DNA of 64,000 bases from Paenibacillus lignilyticus (GCF_017942085.1 NZ_JAGKSP010000005.1:1-64000); one strand, 5' to 3'; positions 18,216 to 26,506 are shown, counted from the stretch's first letter. The notes: generated by a model not told the origin, from the letters alone. Made by a program: numbers and translations.

Positions 18216-19061
18216 GTGGAGCAGCGTTTGACCCTGCATGCCAGCCGCATGTGGATGCGTTCTCGTCAATTCCGGCTTTTTATCAGGAAACTCGGCTGCA
18301 GAAGAAGCCAAACTTTACATTTTACGCTTGTCCACGATACGATGGCGCGCAAACCGACGCGGCCTACTTCGCAGAGCAAAGCGAGGGCGATGACGCTGCA
18401 TAAACCGATGAAGCAATTAGAGCGCCGGTTGTCTCGGATTACGCTGTTGACTCCTGCCAAGAAGTCCGTTCCGCTGCTCCGCAAAAACAAAGAAGGTTAT
18501 GCGGTGTTCATGACCGTCAATTATCGGGAGCAAGCCCGGGGCGACTTCAAGGAGGTTCGCGCCCACTTCATCGACGTCGACCTCAACAAGATCTCCGAAT
18601 TGCTGCAAACGAGCGAAGAGGCGGAGCGCCGCAAGCAGGAGCTGCAAGCGGACCCGGTGGAACAGATCGAATCCATCACCGTGACACCTACCAAGCAAGG
18701 ACTTTATCGGCTGATCGCCCAGCGGGGCAAGCGAAGAGTGAGGCAGCTCAAACAGAAGTTTCTTGCCAAGCACCGAATGCTCATTCGCGGTTCGATGATC
18801 GTCGAAACCAAAAACGGCTACCACATCTATTGGGCAATCCGAAAAGGATCGATCGGCTGGTTCGTCCCCATCCAGCGAGCGCTCGTCCGTAAGTTCAACT
18901 CCGATCCCCAAATTACGGACCTCGCTCGCGTCATGCGCGTTCCCGGCTTCTACCACCGGAAAAACCCGGCAAGCCCGTACCTCGTCCGCGTAAAACGCTG
19001 GGGGAGGAAGCAACCTTTTACGCAGCCAGAGCTCATCCGGCGCTTAAGATTAACTTTATGA
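18216..19061 (+). CDS. Lone primase-polymerase (RepB/AEP-like) core protein
   Basis: A 281-residue protein starting at GTG behind GAGGA. Residues 1-60 are very basic and look like a nucleic-acid-binding or disordered lead. From about 90 the protein shows the archaeo-eukaryotic primase pattern: HFIDVDLNK (the metal-binding DxD) near 118, KNGYHIYW (the sxH-type motif) near 203, and the signature DLARVMRVPGFYHRK near 240 followed by PYLVRV. These are typical of RepB-like primases of plasmids, phages and integrative elements. No helicase domain is fused and no helicase gene is nearby. Whether it is active host enzyme or mobile-element remnant is open. Confidence 0.72.
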   Translation: MEQRLTLHASRMWMRSRQFRLFIRKLGCRRSQTLHFTLVHDTMARKPTRPTSQSKARAMTLHKPMKQLERRLSRITLLTPAKKSVPLLRKNKEGYAVFMTVNYREQARGDFKEVRAHFIDVDLNKISELLQTSEEAERRKQELQADPVEQIESITVTPTKQGLYRLIAQRGKRRVRQLKQKFLAKHRMLIRGSMIVETKNGYHIYWAIRKGSIGWFVPIQRALVRKFNSDPQITDLARVMRVPGFYHRKNPASPYLVRVKRWGRKQPFTQPELIRRLRLTL

Positions 19062-19111
19062 ACATCCGTAGGCGTAACGGCCTTGCCGTTCCAATACGCT
19101 GCGACGACTTT

Positions 19112-19139
19112 CACGGCAGCCAGCATAATGGCTGCCGTG
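19112..19139 (+). terminator. Hairpin after the primase-like gene
   Basis: CACGGCAGCCA (19112-19122) pairs perfectly with TGGCTGCCGTG (19129-19139). There is no clear T-tract, so termination is likely but not certain. Confidence 0.6.
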
Positions 19140-19190
19140 ATGCAACTTTCGCGGATGTCTTCGCGTCGATAGGCATGAGGTGATTGTTAT

Positions 19191-19700
19191 ATGATGAGAA
19201 AAGCGGCAATTATTGCATTAGCCCTGCTGCTGCTGACGGCTTGCGGCCGAGTAGGAGACAGCGGCCAAACCGACGGCAGCGGTAAGAGGCAAGGGGCCGG
19301 GGATGATTTTTCGAAGGTGGCTGAACCTTACAATCCTGACCAGGCAATCGAGAATGGCGACGTTGTTAATGTGCATGGGAAGTACTCAAACTTAGAGAAA
19401 TGGAATCAATTTGTGAAACACGCGAAAGAAAAACAAGCCGGCCGAATGAATGTGCGGATTACCCAATATACGATTGAAGGGGATCCGATCTTCTATGAGC
19501 TTACATACGACGGGAAGCAGATTTATTATACGTTTGACAATAGCATGGATGCCTTCGGGAGCGATCTGGGCAGACCAAGCACGACATGTGAGGGTTTGGA
19601 CACGAAGCAGAACGACCAAGGACAGTCGTATATCGTGCTCACCGGCTGCGTAGATCAGAAGACGGCGGATACCTTCTACTTTGCGGCTGATGCCAAATGA
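19191..19700 (+). CDS. DUF4362 lipoprotein
   Basis: A 169-residue lipoprotein. The signal MMRKAAIIALALLLLTACG ends in a clear lipobox (LTAC). A Gly/Ser/Asp-rich linker leads into a 120-residue domain. The pattern DQAIENGDVVNVHGKYSNLEKW...F matches the DUF4362 family of Bacillales lipoproteins of unknown role. A Cys pair (STTCEGLD ... VLTGC) near 135 and 155 could form a disulfide outside the membrane. GAGGTGATT precedes the start. It may share a transcript with the MFS gene 70 bp downstream. Confidence 0.78.
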   Translation: MMRKAAIIALALLLLTACGRVGDSGQTDGSGKRQGAGDDFSKVAEPYNPDQAIENGDVVNVHGKYSNLEKWNQFVKHAKEKQAGRMNVRITQYTIEGDPIFYELTYDGKQIYYTFDNSMDAFGSDLGRPSTTCEGLDTKQNDQGQSYIVLTGCVDQKTADTFYFAADAK

Positions 19701-19770
19701 CGAAAGCGGTTGAAGGCGACCTCTGCATCCATTAGAATAGGAGGACATCAGCTAGAGGAAAGGCGTTATC

Positions 19771-21045
19771 ATGTGGAAGTATACGTATTATTTATTTCGT
19801 GATCTATCTCCGGGCGTAAAGCGATTTATTGCCACGGAAAGTCTGTTTGGCATCGGGGCGGGTATCTTTAGCCTCATCCTCAATTTGCATTTGCTTGATC
19901 TGGGATTTTCCAAGGGTGCCATCGGTCAAATAACATCGCTCGGAGCGCTCACGATCGGGCTGACGAGCTTGCCGGTGGGACTGATTGTGCAGCGTGTCGG
20001 ACGCAAACGAATGCTGGTTATCGGGATGCTGCTCTCCTTTATCTCGCTCGTAGTGTTCGGCTTAGGCACAAGCAGGGCGGCGGTTACAGCGGCGCAGCTC
20101 ATCTGGTCGCTTGGCGTTACGGCGATCGTCAATTCGGAGATTCAACTGATCTTCCAATATTGCAAAAGCAAGAAGGAAGAGACCAACGCTTATTCATTGC
20201 TTTTTGCCGTATTTACGCTGTTCACGGGGATCGGCACGCTGCTTGGCGGGTTTCTGCCTAACTGGATTCAGGGCAGTACGACGGTATATCAATATGCTTT
20301 CTTCGCAGCGGCAGGTTGTTTTGCGCTGTCCGCGATCCTTAGAGGAATCTTGTTGCCGGCGCCTGACCAGGCAACGAATGAAGGACAAGAGGTACAGAAG
20401 GAAGATGCAAAAGGCGCTGCGGGCGGACGGCAAAAGAAGCGGCATGCGGTTTATTTTCTGCTTGCGCTCTCGCTGCTCATCTTCAATTCCGGGTTCACTT
20501 ATGGATTACTCAGTCCGTTTCTGAATGTCATTCTGAAATTCCGCTTTGACATGAATGATGACACGATCTCCGGTTTGCTTGCGCTGTCCGGATTCTTCTT
20601 CTTCATCGGTTCCATCATTATGCCGTATTTCATTGAGAAGCTCGGAAGCCGTAGAAGCTTCATCGTTCTGTTTCTCTACAACATTCTGATTGTGGCGCTG
20701 ATGGCCGTAGCTATACCGGCGGCGCCATTTGCGATTCTGCTCCTGCTACGCGGGACAGGCTTCACCATGCTAAACAACATCATAGACAGCGAATCGATGT
20801 CGGCCGTAGCCGAGGAAGACCGGAATTTATTTGCGGGTATGCGAACGGTATCCCGAAGCGTCGGCAATACGATTGCATCCTACTGGGCGGGGTATATTCT
20901 GGCCGGCGATCATTATTTGCTGCCTTTCGTACTGACGGCTGTAGCAACGCTGCTTGGTTTTATCGGTTATACGTGGTTTATACAAGGGATGCTGGAGCGC
21001 AGAGGGAAGAGCGATCCGGCGAGGCGCGAACCTGCTGAAGCGTAA
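19771..21045 (+). CDS. MFS transporter
   Basis: A 424-residue integral membrane protein with about 12 hydrophobic spans in two halves. The loop 2-3 motif GLIVQRVGRKRMLVIG corresponds to the Major Facilitator signature, and the central loop around 195-225 is charged and Lys/Gln-rich. A matching EKLGSRRSFIVLF motif opens the second half. Substrate and direction cannot be told from sequence; relatives are drug or sugar exporters. A GAGGAAAGG site precedes ATG. Confidence 0.85.
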   Translation: MWKYTYYLFRDLSPGVKRFIATESLFGIGAGIFSLILNLHLLDLGFSKGAIGQITSLGALTIGLTSLPVGLIVQRVGRKRMLVIGMLLSFISLVVFGLGTSRAAVTAAQLIWSLGVTAIVNSEIQLIFQYCKSKKEETNAYSLLFAVFTLFTGIGTLLGGFLPNWIQGSTTVYQYAFFAAAGCFALSAILRGILLPAPDQATNEGQEVQKEDAKGAAGGRQKKRHAVYFLLALSLLIFNSGFTYGLLSPFLNVILKFRFDMNDDTISGLLALSGFFFFIGSIIMPYFIEKLGSRRSFIVLFLYNILIVALMAVAIPAAPFAILLLLRGTGFTMLNNIIDSESMSAVAEEDRNLFAGMRTVSRSVGNTIASYWAGYILAGDHYLLPFVLTAVATLLGFIGYTWFIQGMLERRGKSDPARREPAEA

Positions 21046-21057
21046 GCGTCGAATCGT

Positions 21058-21120
21058 GCAAAGGCGAATTCACACTCAAACGGCAAAGGCGAATTCAAAC
21101 ACACAAACGGCAAAGGCGAA
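21058..21120. repeat. Three tandem copies of a ~25-bp repeat
   Basis: GCAAAGGCGAATTC..CAAACG units begin at 21058, 21083 and 21110 (spacing 25 and 27 bp). The third copy supplies the left arm of the hairpin at 21105-21139. The same bases, inverted, encode the last residues (NGKG) of the convergent gene, so the repeats look like spread copies of that hairpin arm. Confidence 0.75.
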
Positions 21121-21139
21121 TAATCAGCCTTTGCCGTTT
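21105..21139. terminator. Bidirectional terminator overlapping a coding end
   Basis: AAACGGCAAAGGC (21105-21117) pairs with GCCTTTGCCGTTT (21127-21139). The right arm lies inside the last codons of the minus-strand gene 21124-21636. It probably ends both the MFS transcript and that gene. Confidence 0.65.
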
Positions 21140-21636
21140 ATTTGTGAAGCCAGTAATTGATCCGTCTTGGACTTCATGGCCGAGACGACCATTTGTTTGT
21201 GACGAACCGCAAGGAGGAGCACTTGCGCTTGCTGCTTGCGGGATAATTGTTTGAAACGGTGATCCTCTTTCAAATAGGCACGAACGATTGCCCAACTGGA
21301 GGGGGTTAGCCGTTTCAACGCGCTCGCTGAAGCAGGATCAGCCGTGGGCGGCTTGCGCGTGAAGCGCTGGAGCCAATTCTGTAGTCGGGCACCGAGCTTC
21401 GATTCATCGACGATACAGGGTGCCGTCAATTTCTTAGTATGGTTGCGCAAATACTCATAGCGGTCATTGCCGAGTAAAATGCGGTATTGGCCATCCTTGC
21501 GGTCCTTCTGCACGACGATGAGATGCAGGCCATCCCACATCAAATGGCGCAAATACCGAAGGCGGGCGGTCATGCCGACAGGCAAGCCGGGTTTGATTTT
21601 GCTCAACGGGATGTAGCGGACTGTGAAACGCATCAT
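21124..21636 (-). CDS. ParB-like N-domain protein of unknown role
   Basis: A 170-residue, strongly basic protein. The first 70 residues (YIPLSKIKPGLPVG ... LHLIVVQKDRKDGQYRILLGNDRYEYL) follow the ParB/Srx-type pattern: IPLSKIxP, then a variable loop, then a beta-turn with dG-x-Y-x-IL-x-G-x-xR. The catalytic or CTP-binding R of ParB (GxRR) is GNDR here. The C-terminal half is helical and basic, perhaps DNA-binding. It may be a small regulator or mobile-element relic. It lies with an SDR, a winged-helix protein and an RNase H-like protein, all on the minus strand. Confidence 0.6.
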   Translation of the reverse strand: MMRFTVRYIPLSKIKPGLPVGMTARLRYLRHLMWDGLHLIVVQKDRKDGQYRILLGNDRYEYLRNHTKKLTAPCIVDESKLGARLQNWLQRFTRKPPTADPASASALKRLTPSSWAIVRAYLKEDHRFKQLSRKQQAQVLLLAVRHKQMVVSAMKSKTDQLLASQINGKG

Positions 21637-21699
21637 GATCCCCTCCCTTATTGGAGGATATGGGGAGTATCCGTTGTCCTAGTCCTCGCAAAAGCGTGC

Positions 21700-22569
21700 T
21701 TACTTGCCTTTGCGAGACAAAGCGGCAAGTGCGTTCCATTGGTCATCCGTGACATCCGCAAGTCCGTTGAATTGGCCTGCACCTTGCAGCCATTCTCCGC
21801 CGTCGATGGTCACGACCTCGCCGTTGATGTAGCCGGCGTAGTCGGAAATCAGATAAGCGGCGAGATTGGCGAGCTCGATCGGATCGCCGACTCGCCCGAG
21901 CGGAATACGCCCGAGCAGGCGCTGCTCAATCTCCGGCGTCGGCATCAAGCGCGACCAGGCGCCTTCGGTTGGAAAAGGCCCCGGTGCAATGGCCACCTGC
22001 CGAATGCCATGCGGTGCCCATTCGGCGGCAAGCGAGCGGGTGAGCGCCAGCACGCCGGCTTTCGCCGCTGCAGATGGCACAACGTAGCCGGATCCGCTGG
22101 AAGAGGAAGCGTAGGTGGTCACGATGTTGAGCATCGTCCCGGCTCTTCCTTGCGCAATCCAGCGTTTGCCCAGCTCCAGCGTCGTGTAGAACGTACCGTG
22201 CAGCACGGTTCCGAGCACGGCATCGACTGCGCGATGGGAGAGGCGCTCGGTCGGGCTGATGAAATTGCCCGCAGCATTGTTGATAAGGACATCAATATGA
22301 CCGAAATGTCCTTCCACCGCGTCCATGAGCGCTTGAACGGCAGCAGGATCGCGGACATCGCAGATCTGGTAGAACACGGGTGCCGAAGCAGCCCCGCCGG
22401 AGCTCATTTCCGCACTTGCTTGTCGCAACGCTTCCTCACGGCGGCCGGCAATGGCCAGTTGAGCGCCGAGAGCAAGGAATTGTTCGCCCATCGCGCGGCC
22501 GAGGCCGGTGGCGCCGCCTGTGATAAGCACGACTTTCCCTTTCAATAAATCAGGTGCAAAAGGTCCCAT
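21700..22569 (-). CDS. SDR oxidoreductase (2,4-dienoyl-CoA reductase-like)
   Basis: A 289-residue NAD(P)H-dependent short-chain dehydrogenase. TGGATGLGRAMG near residue 20 is the cofactor glycine motif, NNAAGNF is the structural NNAG motif, and SGYVVPSAAAKAGV holds the catalytic Tyr and Lys. The GNF after NNAA and the sequence around APGPFPTEGA match bacterial peroxisomal-type 2,4-dienoyl-CoA reductases (FadH/YkuF group), which reduce unsaturated acyl-CoA. An in-frame ATG at 22596 has no ribosome site, while ATG 22569 follows AAAGGAG, so the shorter start is used here. Confidence 0.85.
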   Translation of the reverse strand: MGPFAPDLLKGKVVLITGGATGLGRAMGEQFLALGAQLAIAGRREEALRQASAEMSSGGAASAPVFYQICDVRDPAAVQALMDAVEGHFGHIDVLINNAAGNFISPTERLSHRAVDAVLGTVLHGTFYTTLELGKRWIAQGRAGTMLNIVTTYASSSSGSGYVVPSAAAKAGVLALTRSLAAEWAPHGIRQVAIAPGPFPTEGAWSRLMPTPEIEQRLLGRIPLGRVGDPIELANLAAYLISDYAGYINGEVVTIDGGEWLQGAGQFNGLADVTDDQWNALAALSRKGK

Positions 22570-22660
22570 AAGCCGATTCTCCTTTGTATCAGACATGCGG
22601 CAATTATGGTTATAGGTATGTCAGTAGGTCAAGCGGCATGCCTGCCAGCTCGCGCTTAGG

Positions 22661-23119
22661 TTACGTGGCAATCTGGCGAAGCTCCGGATAGTCCTCCAAA
22701 TAACCGGCATGCTTCAGCTCAAGCAGCGCTTTGCGAATCGTGGACTCATTTTCATCGGATTGGTCGGACAGCGCGATCAGTTCATCTACGCTGGTGCTTG
22801 GATGTTCCTTGCAGTAAGTAAGCAGCCCTTTCGCCGACCAAGACAGACGATCGTCCTGAAACTCGCCAATTAAGTGCCGGAACACTTTATGGGAAATCAG
22901 TTTCTGCTCGGTAAGATCCTGCATCGCTTTAATGACCTGCTTGATGGTCATTCGACCCTTGCGGGCCATATCAGGCACGCTTAAGGAAAGCGAGTCCGAC
23001 GCGCCGGAACTGAGCACGATATACGTCATTTGGGCATAAATATCGAGATTGGGCATCGAGAAAATTTCACCGGAAACCGTGAAGCTGCGCGCTGAGGCTG
23101 CAGAGGATTCTTGCGACAT
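22661..23119 (-). CDS. Winged-helix protein resembling replication-initiator N-domains
   Basis: A 152-residue protein with two helix-turn-helix parts. The first spans about residues 20-75 (IYAQMTYIVLSSGASDSLSLSVPDMARKGRMTIKQVIKAM). The second runs LSWSAKGLLTYC...DELIALSDQSDENESTIRKALLELKHAGYL, the pattern used by phage and plasmid replisome organisers (DnaD/RepA N-like) and by many Paenibacillus regulators. A longer frame to 23227 overlaps the RNase H-like gene; ATG 23119 follows GGAGGA at good spacing. Its target is unknown. Confidence 0.68.
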   Translation of the reverse strand: MSQESSAASARSFTVSGEIFSMPNLDIYAQMTYIVLSSGASDSLSLSVPDMARKGRMTIKQVIKAMQDLTEQKLISHKVFRHLIGEFQDDRLSWSAKGLLTYCKEHPSTSVDELIALSDQSDENESTIRKALLELKHAGYLEDYPELRQIAT

Positions 23120-23211
23120 ATTGATCTTCCTCCATTTGGCAGAATTTAAGGCATCCCTATACAATACGCGCGCGCCGTCAGGAATCAGGGGTATATGAAA
23201 AGTTTCTAACC

Positions 23212-23736
23212 TTATTTGCCGATACAATTTCGCGCGGCATTGTGAGCCATGCGGTGCAGCGCATTGTTCGTCTTATGACGGTGCATATGCTTGATCCTGA
23301 TCTCCATATCCGGGCGCAGGGTACCTAATCGCTCCAGGATCGCATGAATATCATCTCGGACCACGGCATAGCGGGCATCGGCAAAATAAGCCTTCGTCAG
23401 CAGTCTCTCTATGGCGTGACAATCGGTGAAAACAACAGCAGATTTAGGCTTGGGCCGGAGCTGTTCCTCTGTTAAGGCACGGGCAAGCCATTCCAGGCTA
23501 AAATGAACCGCCTGCAGCTCGCCATAATCGGAGCCGAGGGCATAATCGTACTCGAGCCGCTTAGCCTGCACACGTAGGGACCGATTGAACACAAATGTGC
23601 ACGCAACCGCATGAACATGCTGCTCGGAACCGGAATAGTCACAATACAGCGAAATCATGCCGGAATTCACAAGGTTTGCACGGACTGCCGGCGTTGCGTA
23701 CGCTTGTCTGGTTAAAGCATCCATTGTAGAATCCAT
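23212..23736 (-). CDS. RNase H-like fold protein
   Basis: A 174-residue protein with the RNase HI core. The first strand carries YCDYSGSE (Asp 1), then YGELQAVHFSLEWL (the conserved Glu on helix A), then VVFTDCHAIERLL (Asp 3). A last helix NNALHRMAHNAAR has Asn/His where active enzymes have the fourth Asp. The order and spacing match RNase HI, so it is probably an RNA:DNA-hybrid nuclease or a structural relative. A strong AGGAGGTGC site precedes the start. It lies directly upstream of the winged-helix gene on the same strand. Confidence 0.72.
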   Translation of the reverse strand: MDSTMDALTRQAYATPAVRANLVNSGMISLYCDYSGSEQHVHAVACTFVFNRSLRVQAKRLEYDYALGSDYGELQAVHFSLEWLARALTEEQLRPKPKSAVVFTDCHAIERLLTKAYFADARYAVVRDDIHAILERLGTLRPDMEIRIKHMHRHKTNNALHRMAHNAARNCIGK

Positions 23737-23759
23737 AGTGATCGAGCACCTCCTTTTGA

Positions 23760-24122
23760 ATGGAACATAAGCCGGAAGTGGCGTTGCCGCCTTCTGCTTT
23801 TAGCATGGACACAAAAGCAGCTGAGCAAAACAATGCCGGGCAAGTACGAGTGTTTGATGATGGTCAACCCCATACCATGGATTCGATCTTAGAACAACCG
23901 GCGGTCGCATTGAACCTAACCGACTCCGATCGAAGCGAGCTAGTGATATGCGGGAGACCATTTATCTATATCAATCGGATCATATCCGCGAGAACCTATT
24001 TATTACGAGCTGCATGTGTTGCATACGATACTAACAAGCAACTAGTCATAACCGAGACAAGTAGAGAATGGTTAAAAACAAACTCTCCCATTGACCAAAA
24101 TTTTCCTTGCGCATATAGTTGA
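23760..24122 (+). CDS. Doubtful hypothetical protein
   Basis: A 120-codon frame filling the gap between two divergent genes. Its composition is protein-like (VICGRPFIYINRI, KQLVITETSREWLK), but none of its three possible ATG starts has a ribosome site and I recognise no family. It could be a small or decayed gene. It is listed because nothing else explains the 500-bp gap 23737-24245. Confidence 0.22.
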   Translation: MEHKPEVALPPSAFSMDTKAAEQNNAGQVRVFDDGQPHTMDSILEQPAVALNLTDSDRSELVICGRPFIYINRIISARTYLLRAACVAYDTNKQLVITETSREWLKTNSPIDQNFPCAYS

Positions 24123-24245
24123 GTTAATTTGATGAAGGCGAGTGATTTCCATGCAAATGCGTTTAATCCGGAGCAAGTCGGTTCGGAAGGGATAAGACAA
24201 AACATCCCTTTCGTGAACAATGCCAACTCATGGAGGGAAGAATAG

Positions 24246-25013
24246 ATGTCGTATAGCTATTATGGAAAATTATGTACCGAGGTTTATGATTTAACGAAGC
24301 GTGTCGGTCAGTCGTTAGACGGCGATCTGGAATATTACCAAGCACGGCTAAGCTCTTGCAAAGGACGAATTCTTGAAGCGATGGTGGGTTCCGGGCGCGT
24401 CATTATTCCTCTACTGGAGGCGGGATTGCTTGTTGACGGCGTGGACTATTCACCCGAAATGCTGGAATCTTGCCGCAAACGGTGCGAAGACAGAAGTCTG
24501 ACCGTGCGATTGTTCGAAGCGAATCTCGTAGAGCTTGACTTGCCCGATCGTTACGAAGCGATCATTATTCCGGGCGGTTCGTTCTTATTGATTGAGAATC
24601 GAGAGGATTCGATTGCTGCATTGAAGCGATTGTACGAACATCTGCAGCCGGGCGGACGATTGCTGCTGGATCTGTTTCTGCCGGACACTCATTTTGAAAG
24701 CGGCGGATTCAGCGGATCATCGACCTTTCATCTGCCGGATGGCGATCTGATCACGATGGAGGGCAAGCTGCTGGAAGCGAGTTTATTCGATCAATACAAA
24801 GTGTCCTTGTTAAAATACGAGAAATGGCGCAATGGTGCTTTGATCGAGACGGAGCTGCAGCGTTTTGCCTTGCGGTGGTACGGCGTGCACGAGTTTAAGC
24901 TGGTGCTGGAGAGCATCGGTTTCACGGATGTGGTCGTGTCGGCGAATTACGAATTTGGTCGAGCTCCAAGCGATGGGAAGCAGAATTATGCGTACGAGGC
25001 GATAAGGAAGTAA
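24246..25013 (+). CDS. Class I SAM-dependent methyltransferase
   Basis: A 255-residue cytoplasmic methyltransferase. It starts SYYGKLCTEVYDLTKRVGQSL, typical of a Bacillales methyltransferase group. The SAM motif I is ILEAMVGSGRVIIPLLEAG near residue 40; the usual E/DxGxGxG is altered to EAMVGSGR. The post-motif acidic VDYSPEMLE follows, then motif III IIIPGGSFLLI. The C-terminal half (about 150-250) is a beta-rich insert region. The substrate is unknown. GGAGGGAAG precedes ATG. Confidence 0.82.
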   Translation: MSYSYYGKLCTEVYDLTKRVGQSLDGDLEYYQARLSSCKGRILEAMVGSGRVIIPLLEAGLLVDGVDYSPEMLESCRKRCEDRSLTVRLFEANLVELDLPDRYEAIIIPGGSFLLIENREDSIAALKRLYEHLQPGGRLLLDLFLPDTHFESGGFSGSSTFHLPDGDLITMEGKLLEASLFDQYKVSLLKYEKWRNGALIETELQRFALRWYGVHEFKLVLESIGFTDVVVSANYEFGRAPSDGKQNYAYEAIRK

Positions 25014-25139
25014 AGTAGAGGGCTGTTTCAGAAGCGGGATTGCGGCTTTTGGAGCAGCCTTCTTTTTATTGATTGGTGGGGGAGAAGGGGCTGAAAGCAA
25101 GGAGAGCAGAAGTTTGGTCGCCGAGTGGGTGGGGGGAGT

Positions 25140-25670
25140 AGCGGCGGTTTTTCGAGAGTCGGAATTGGCGACTCTCAGCGTCAGATTAGTGTGTTTTCGC
25201 GGTTGAGAGTCGGATTTTCCGACTCTCAGTGTGTGGCGAAGATGAGTATTTGGAGATTTGAAGGACGTGAGTCGGATTTTTTGCGATTCATAGAGGCTGA
25301 TAGGGGGCAGTGGTGGGGGGAGGAGGCGCGAGAGTTCGATTTCGGAACTTTCAGTGCATGAAAAGTGGGATTATGCGATTGAGAGTTTGATTTTGAGACC
25401 CTCAGCTGCTGAAAGGGGGCAGTTGGTTGGTTTAGGAGACGTGAGAGTTCGATTTCGGAACTTTCAGTGCAGGAAAAGTGTGATTTTGTGGTTGAGAGTT
25501 TGATTTTGAGACCCTCAGCTGCTGAAAGGGGGCAGTTAGTTGGTTTAGGTGACGTGAGAGTTCGATTTCGGAACTTTCAGTGCAGGAAAAGTGTGATTTT
25601 GTGGTTGAGAGTTTGATTTTGAGACTCTCAGCTGCTGATAGGGGGCAGTTGGTGGGGGGATAGCGGGGAA
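25140..25670. repeat. Array of palindromic hairpins with exact 113-bp tandem period
   Basis: The 690-bp gap between two genes is filled by about eight short hairpins. They vary from GAGAGTCGGA-TTTT-CCGACTCTC to GAGAGTTCGATTTCGGAACTTTC and GAGAGTTTGATTTTGAGACTCTC. The last two alternate in a unit that repeats with exactly 113-bp spacing (units starting 25330, 25443, 25556) at near identity, with AGCTGCTGAAAGGGGGCAGTTGG between. It has no coding potential. It resembles REP/BIME-like repeats or a multi-hairpin transcription insulator. Confidence 0.88.
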
Positions 25671-25701
25671 GAGTTACGAAAGAAAGGGGGCCGTCGCCAC
25701 C

Positions 25702-26409
25702 TTAGTCGGTTTTCATAATGTTGGCGTAGAACTGCTTCGAGGATGTGAAAAGCCCCTTGAGTGCGGCGTGCAGCTGTTTCTTGTCGCGCGAAGTAAGCGC
25801 GGCGAGAATGGCGGAGCGCTGTTTGACGCTGTTTTCTTTGGCGCCGGGTACGCGGAGCAGCTTTAGGCTCGTTTCTCGCCTAAGATGGATGCTCATTTGC
25901 ATCAGCTTGTTGAAAATTCGATTGTCGGAGCGTTCGCCGATGCGAAGGTCGAAATCATCCAGCAGCTGGAGAAATGCATCGGCATCCATATGAACCGATG
26001 CGGACATATGAGCGAGCTTCTTATCAAGCAGAGCAAGCTCCTCCTCGGTGAGCTGTCCGGCGGCTGACAGGTATACCTCGGTTTCGATCAGCTGCCGCGC
26101 AGCATAAACTTCATCGAGATTATGCTTCTCGCGATGAAACATCCAAGCAATCGTATCCGATGGAATCGGCTCCTCCTGCTTATTCACAAAGCTGCCTTCA
26201 CCCGCTTTAATGGTGATCAGGCCGATGAGTGCAAGTGCGCGAAGCGCCTCGCGTACACGTCCGCGGGTAACGCTGAACCGCTCGGCCAGCTCGCGTTCGT
26301 TAGGCAGCTGCGCGCCAGGCTCGAGGTGACCGTTCGTAATGAGTTGAGCGATCTGCTCCATAATTTGTTCGGTAACCGTTAGTCGTTTGACGGGTTCAAT
26401 CTGTATCAT
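25702..26409 (-). CDS. GntR/FadR (FCD) family repressor of the divergent operon
   Basis: A 235-residue regulator. An N-terminal winged helix (about 10-75) carries the GntR signature GHLEPGAQLPNERELAERFSVTRGRVREALRALALIGLI, and a C-terminal all-helical FCD ligand domain (about 95-230) follows. FCD proteins usually bind metal-coordinated organic acids such as fatty acyl-CoA, gluconate, lactate or uronates. The frame is open to 26529, but ATG 26409 after AGGAGA fits family starts. It is divergent from the CoA-transferase/lactonase operon, and two TGGTACTACCA palindromes lie between them, so it almost surely controls that operon. Confidence 0.86.
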   Translation of the reverse strand: MIQIEPVKRLTVTEQIMEQIAQLITNGHLEPGAQLPNERELAERFSVTRGRVREALRALALIGLITIKAGEGSFVNKQEEPIPSDTIAWMFHREKHNLDEVYAARQLIETEVYLSAAGQLTEEELALLDKKLAHMSASVHMDADAFLQLLDDFDLRIGERSDNRIFNKLMQMSIHLRRETSLKLLRVPGAKENSVKQRSAILAALTSRDKKQLHAALKGLFTSSKQFYANIMKTD

Positions 26410-26484
26410 GAAAGGTAGTCTCCTTAGGCTGCACATGGAATTAAAAATTAAGATTGATGGATGATCATGGTTCATGATACTCTG

Positions 26485-26506
26485 GTCTCGTGGTACTACC
26501 AGAGAA
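26485..26506. promoter_or_regulatory. Operator-like palindrome, copy 1
   Basis: TGGTACTACCA (26491-26501) is a perfect 5-1-5 palindrome inside the 17-bp block TCGTGGTACTACCAGAG, which recurs exactly at 26702-26718. FadR/FCD regulators bind TNGTNNNACNA-type sites. This copy lies about 80 bp upstream of the regulator's start, fitting autoregulation. Confidence 0.72.

Noticed and set aside
21487..22548. 353-codon plus-strand frame opposite the SDR and ParB-like genes
   Set aside because: Composition (His/Arg/Gly/Ala rich, no domain) is that of an antisense frame; it spans two real minus-strand genes.
24132..24245. 37-codon frame ending directly at the methyltransferase start
   Set aside because: Spacing would allow translational coupling, but it has no ribosome site and no recognisable peptide; not listed as a gene.
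25125..25361. 78-codon frame within the hairpin array
   Set aside because: It reads through repeats (SRVG, SDSQ) and lacks a ribosome site.
25330..25670. CRISPR array
   Set aside because: The repeated unit is 113 bp with near-identical content throughout, so there are no unique spacers, and no cas gene is near.
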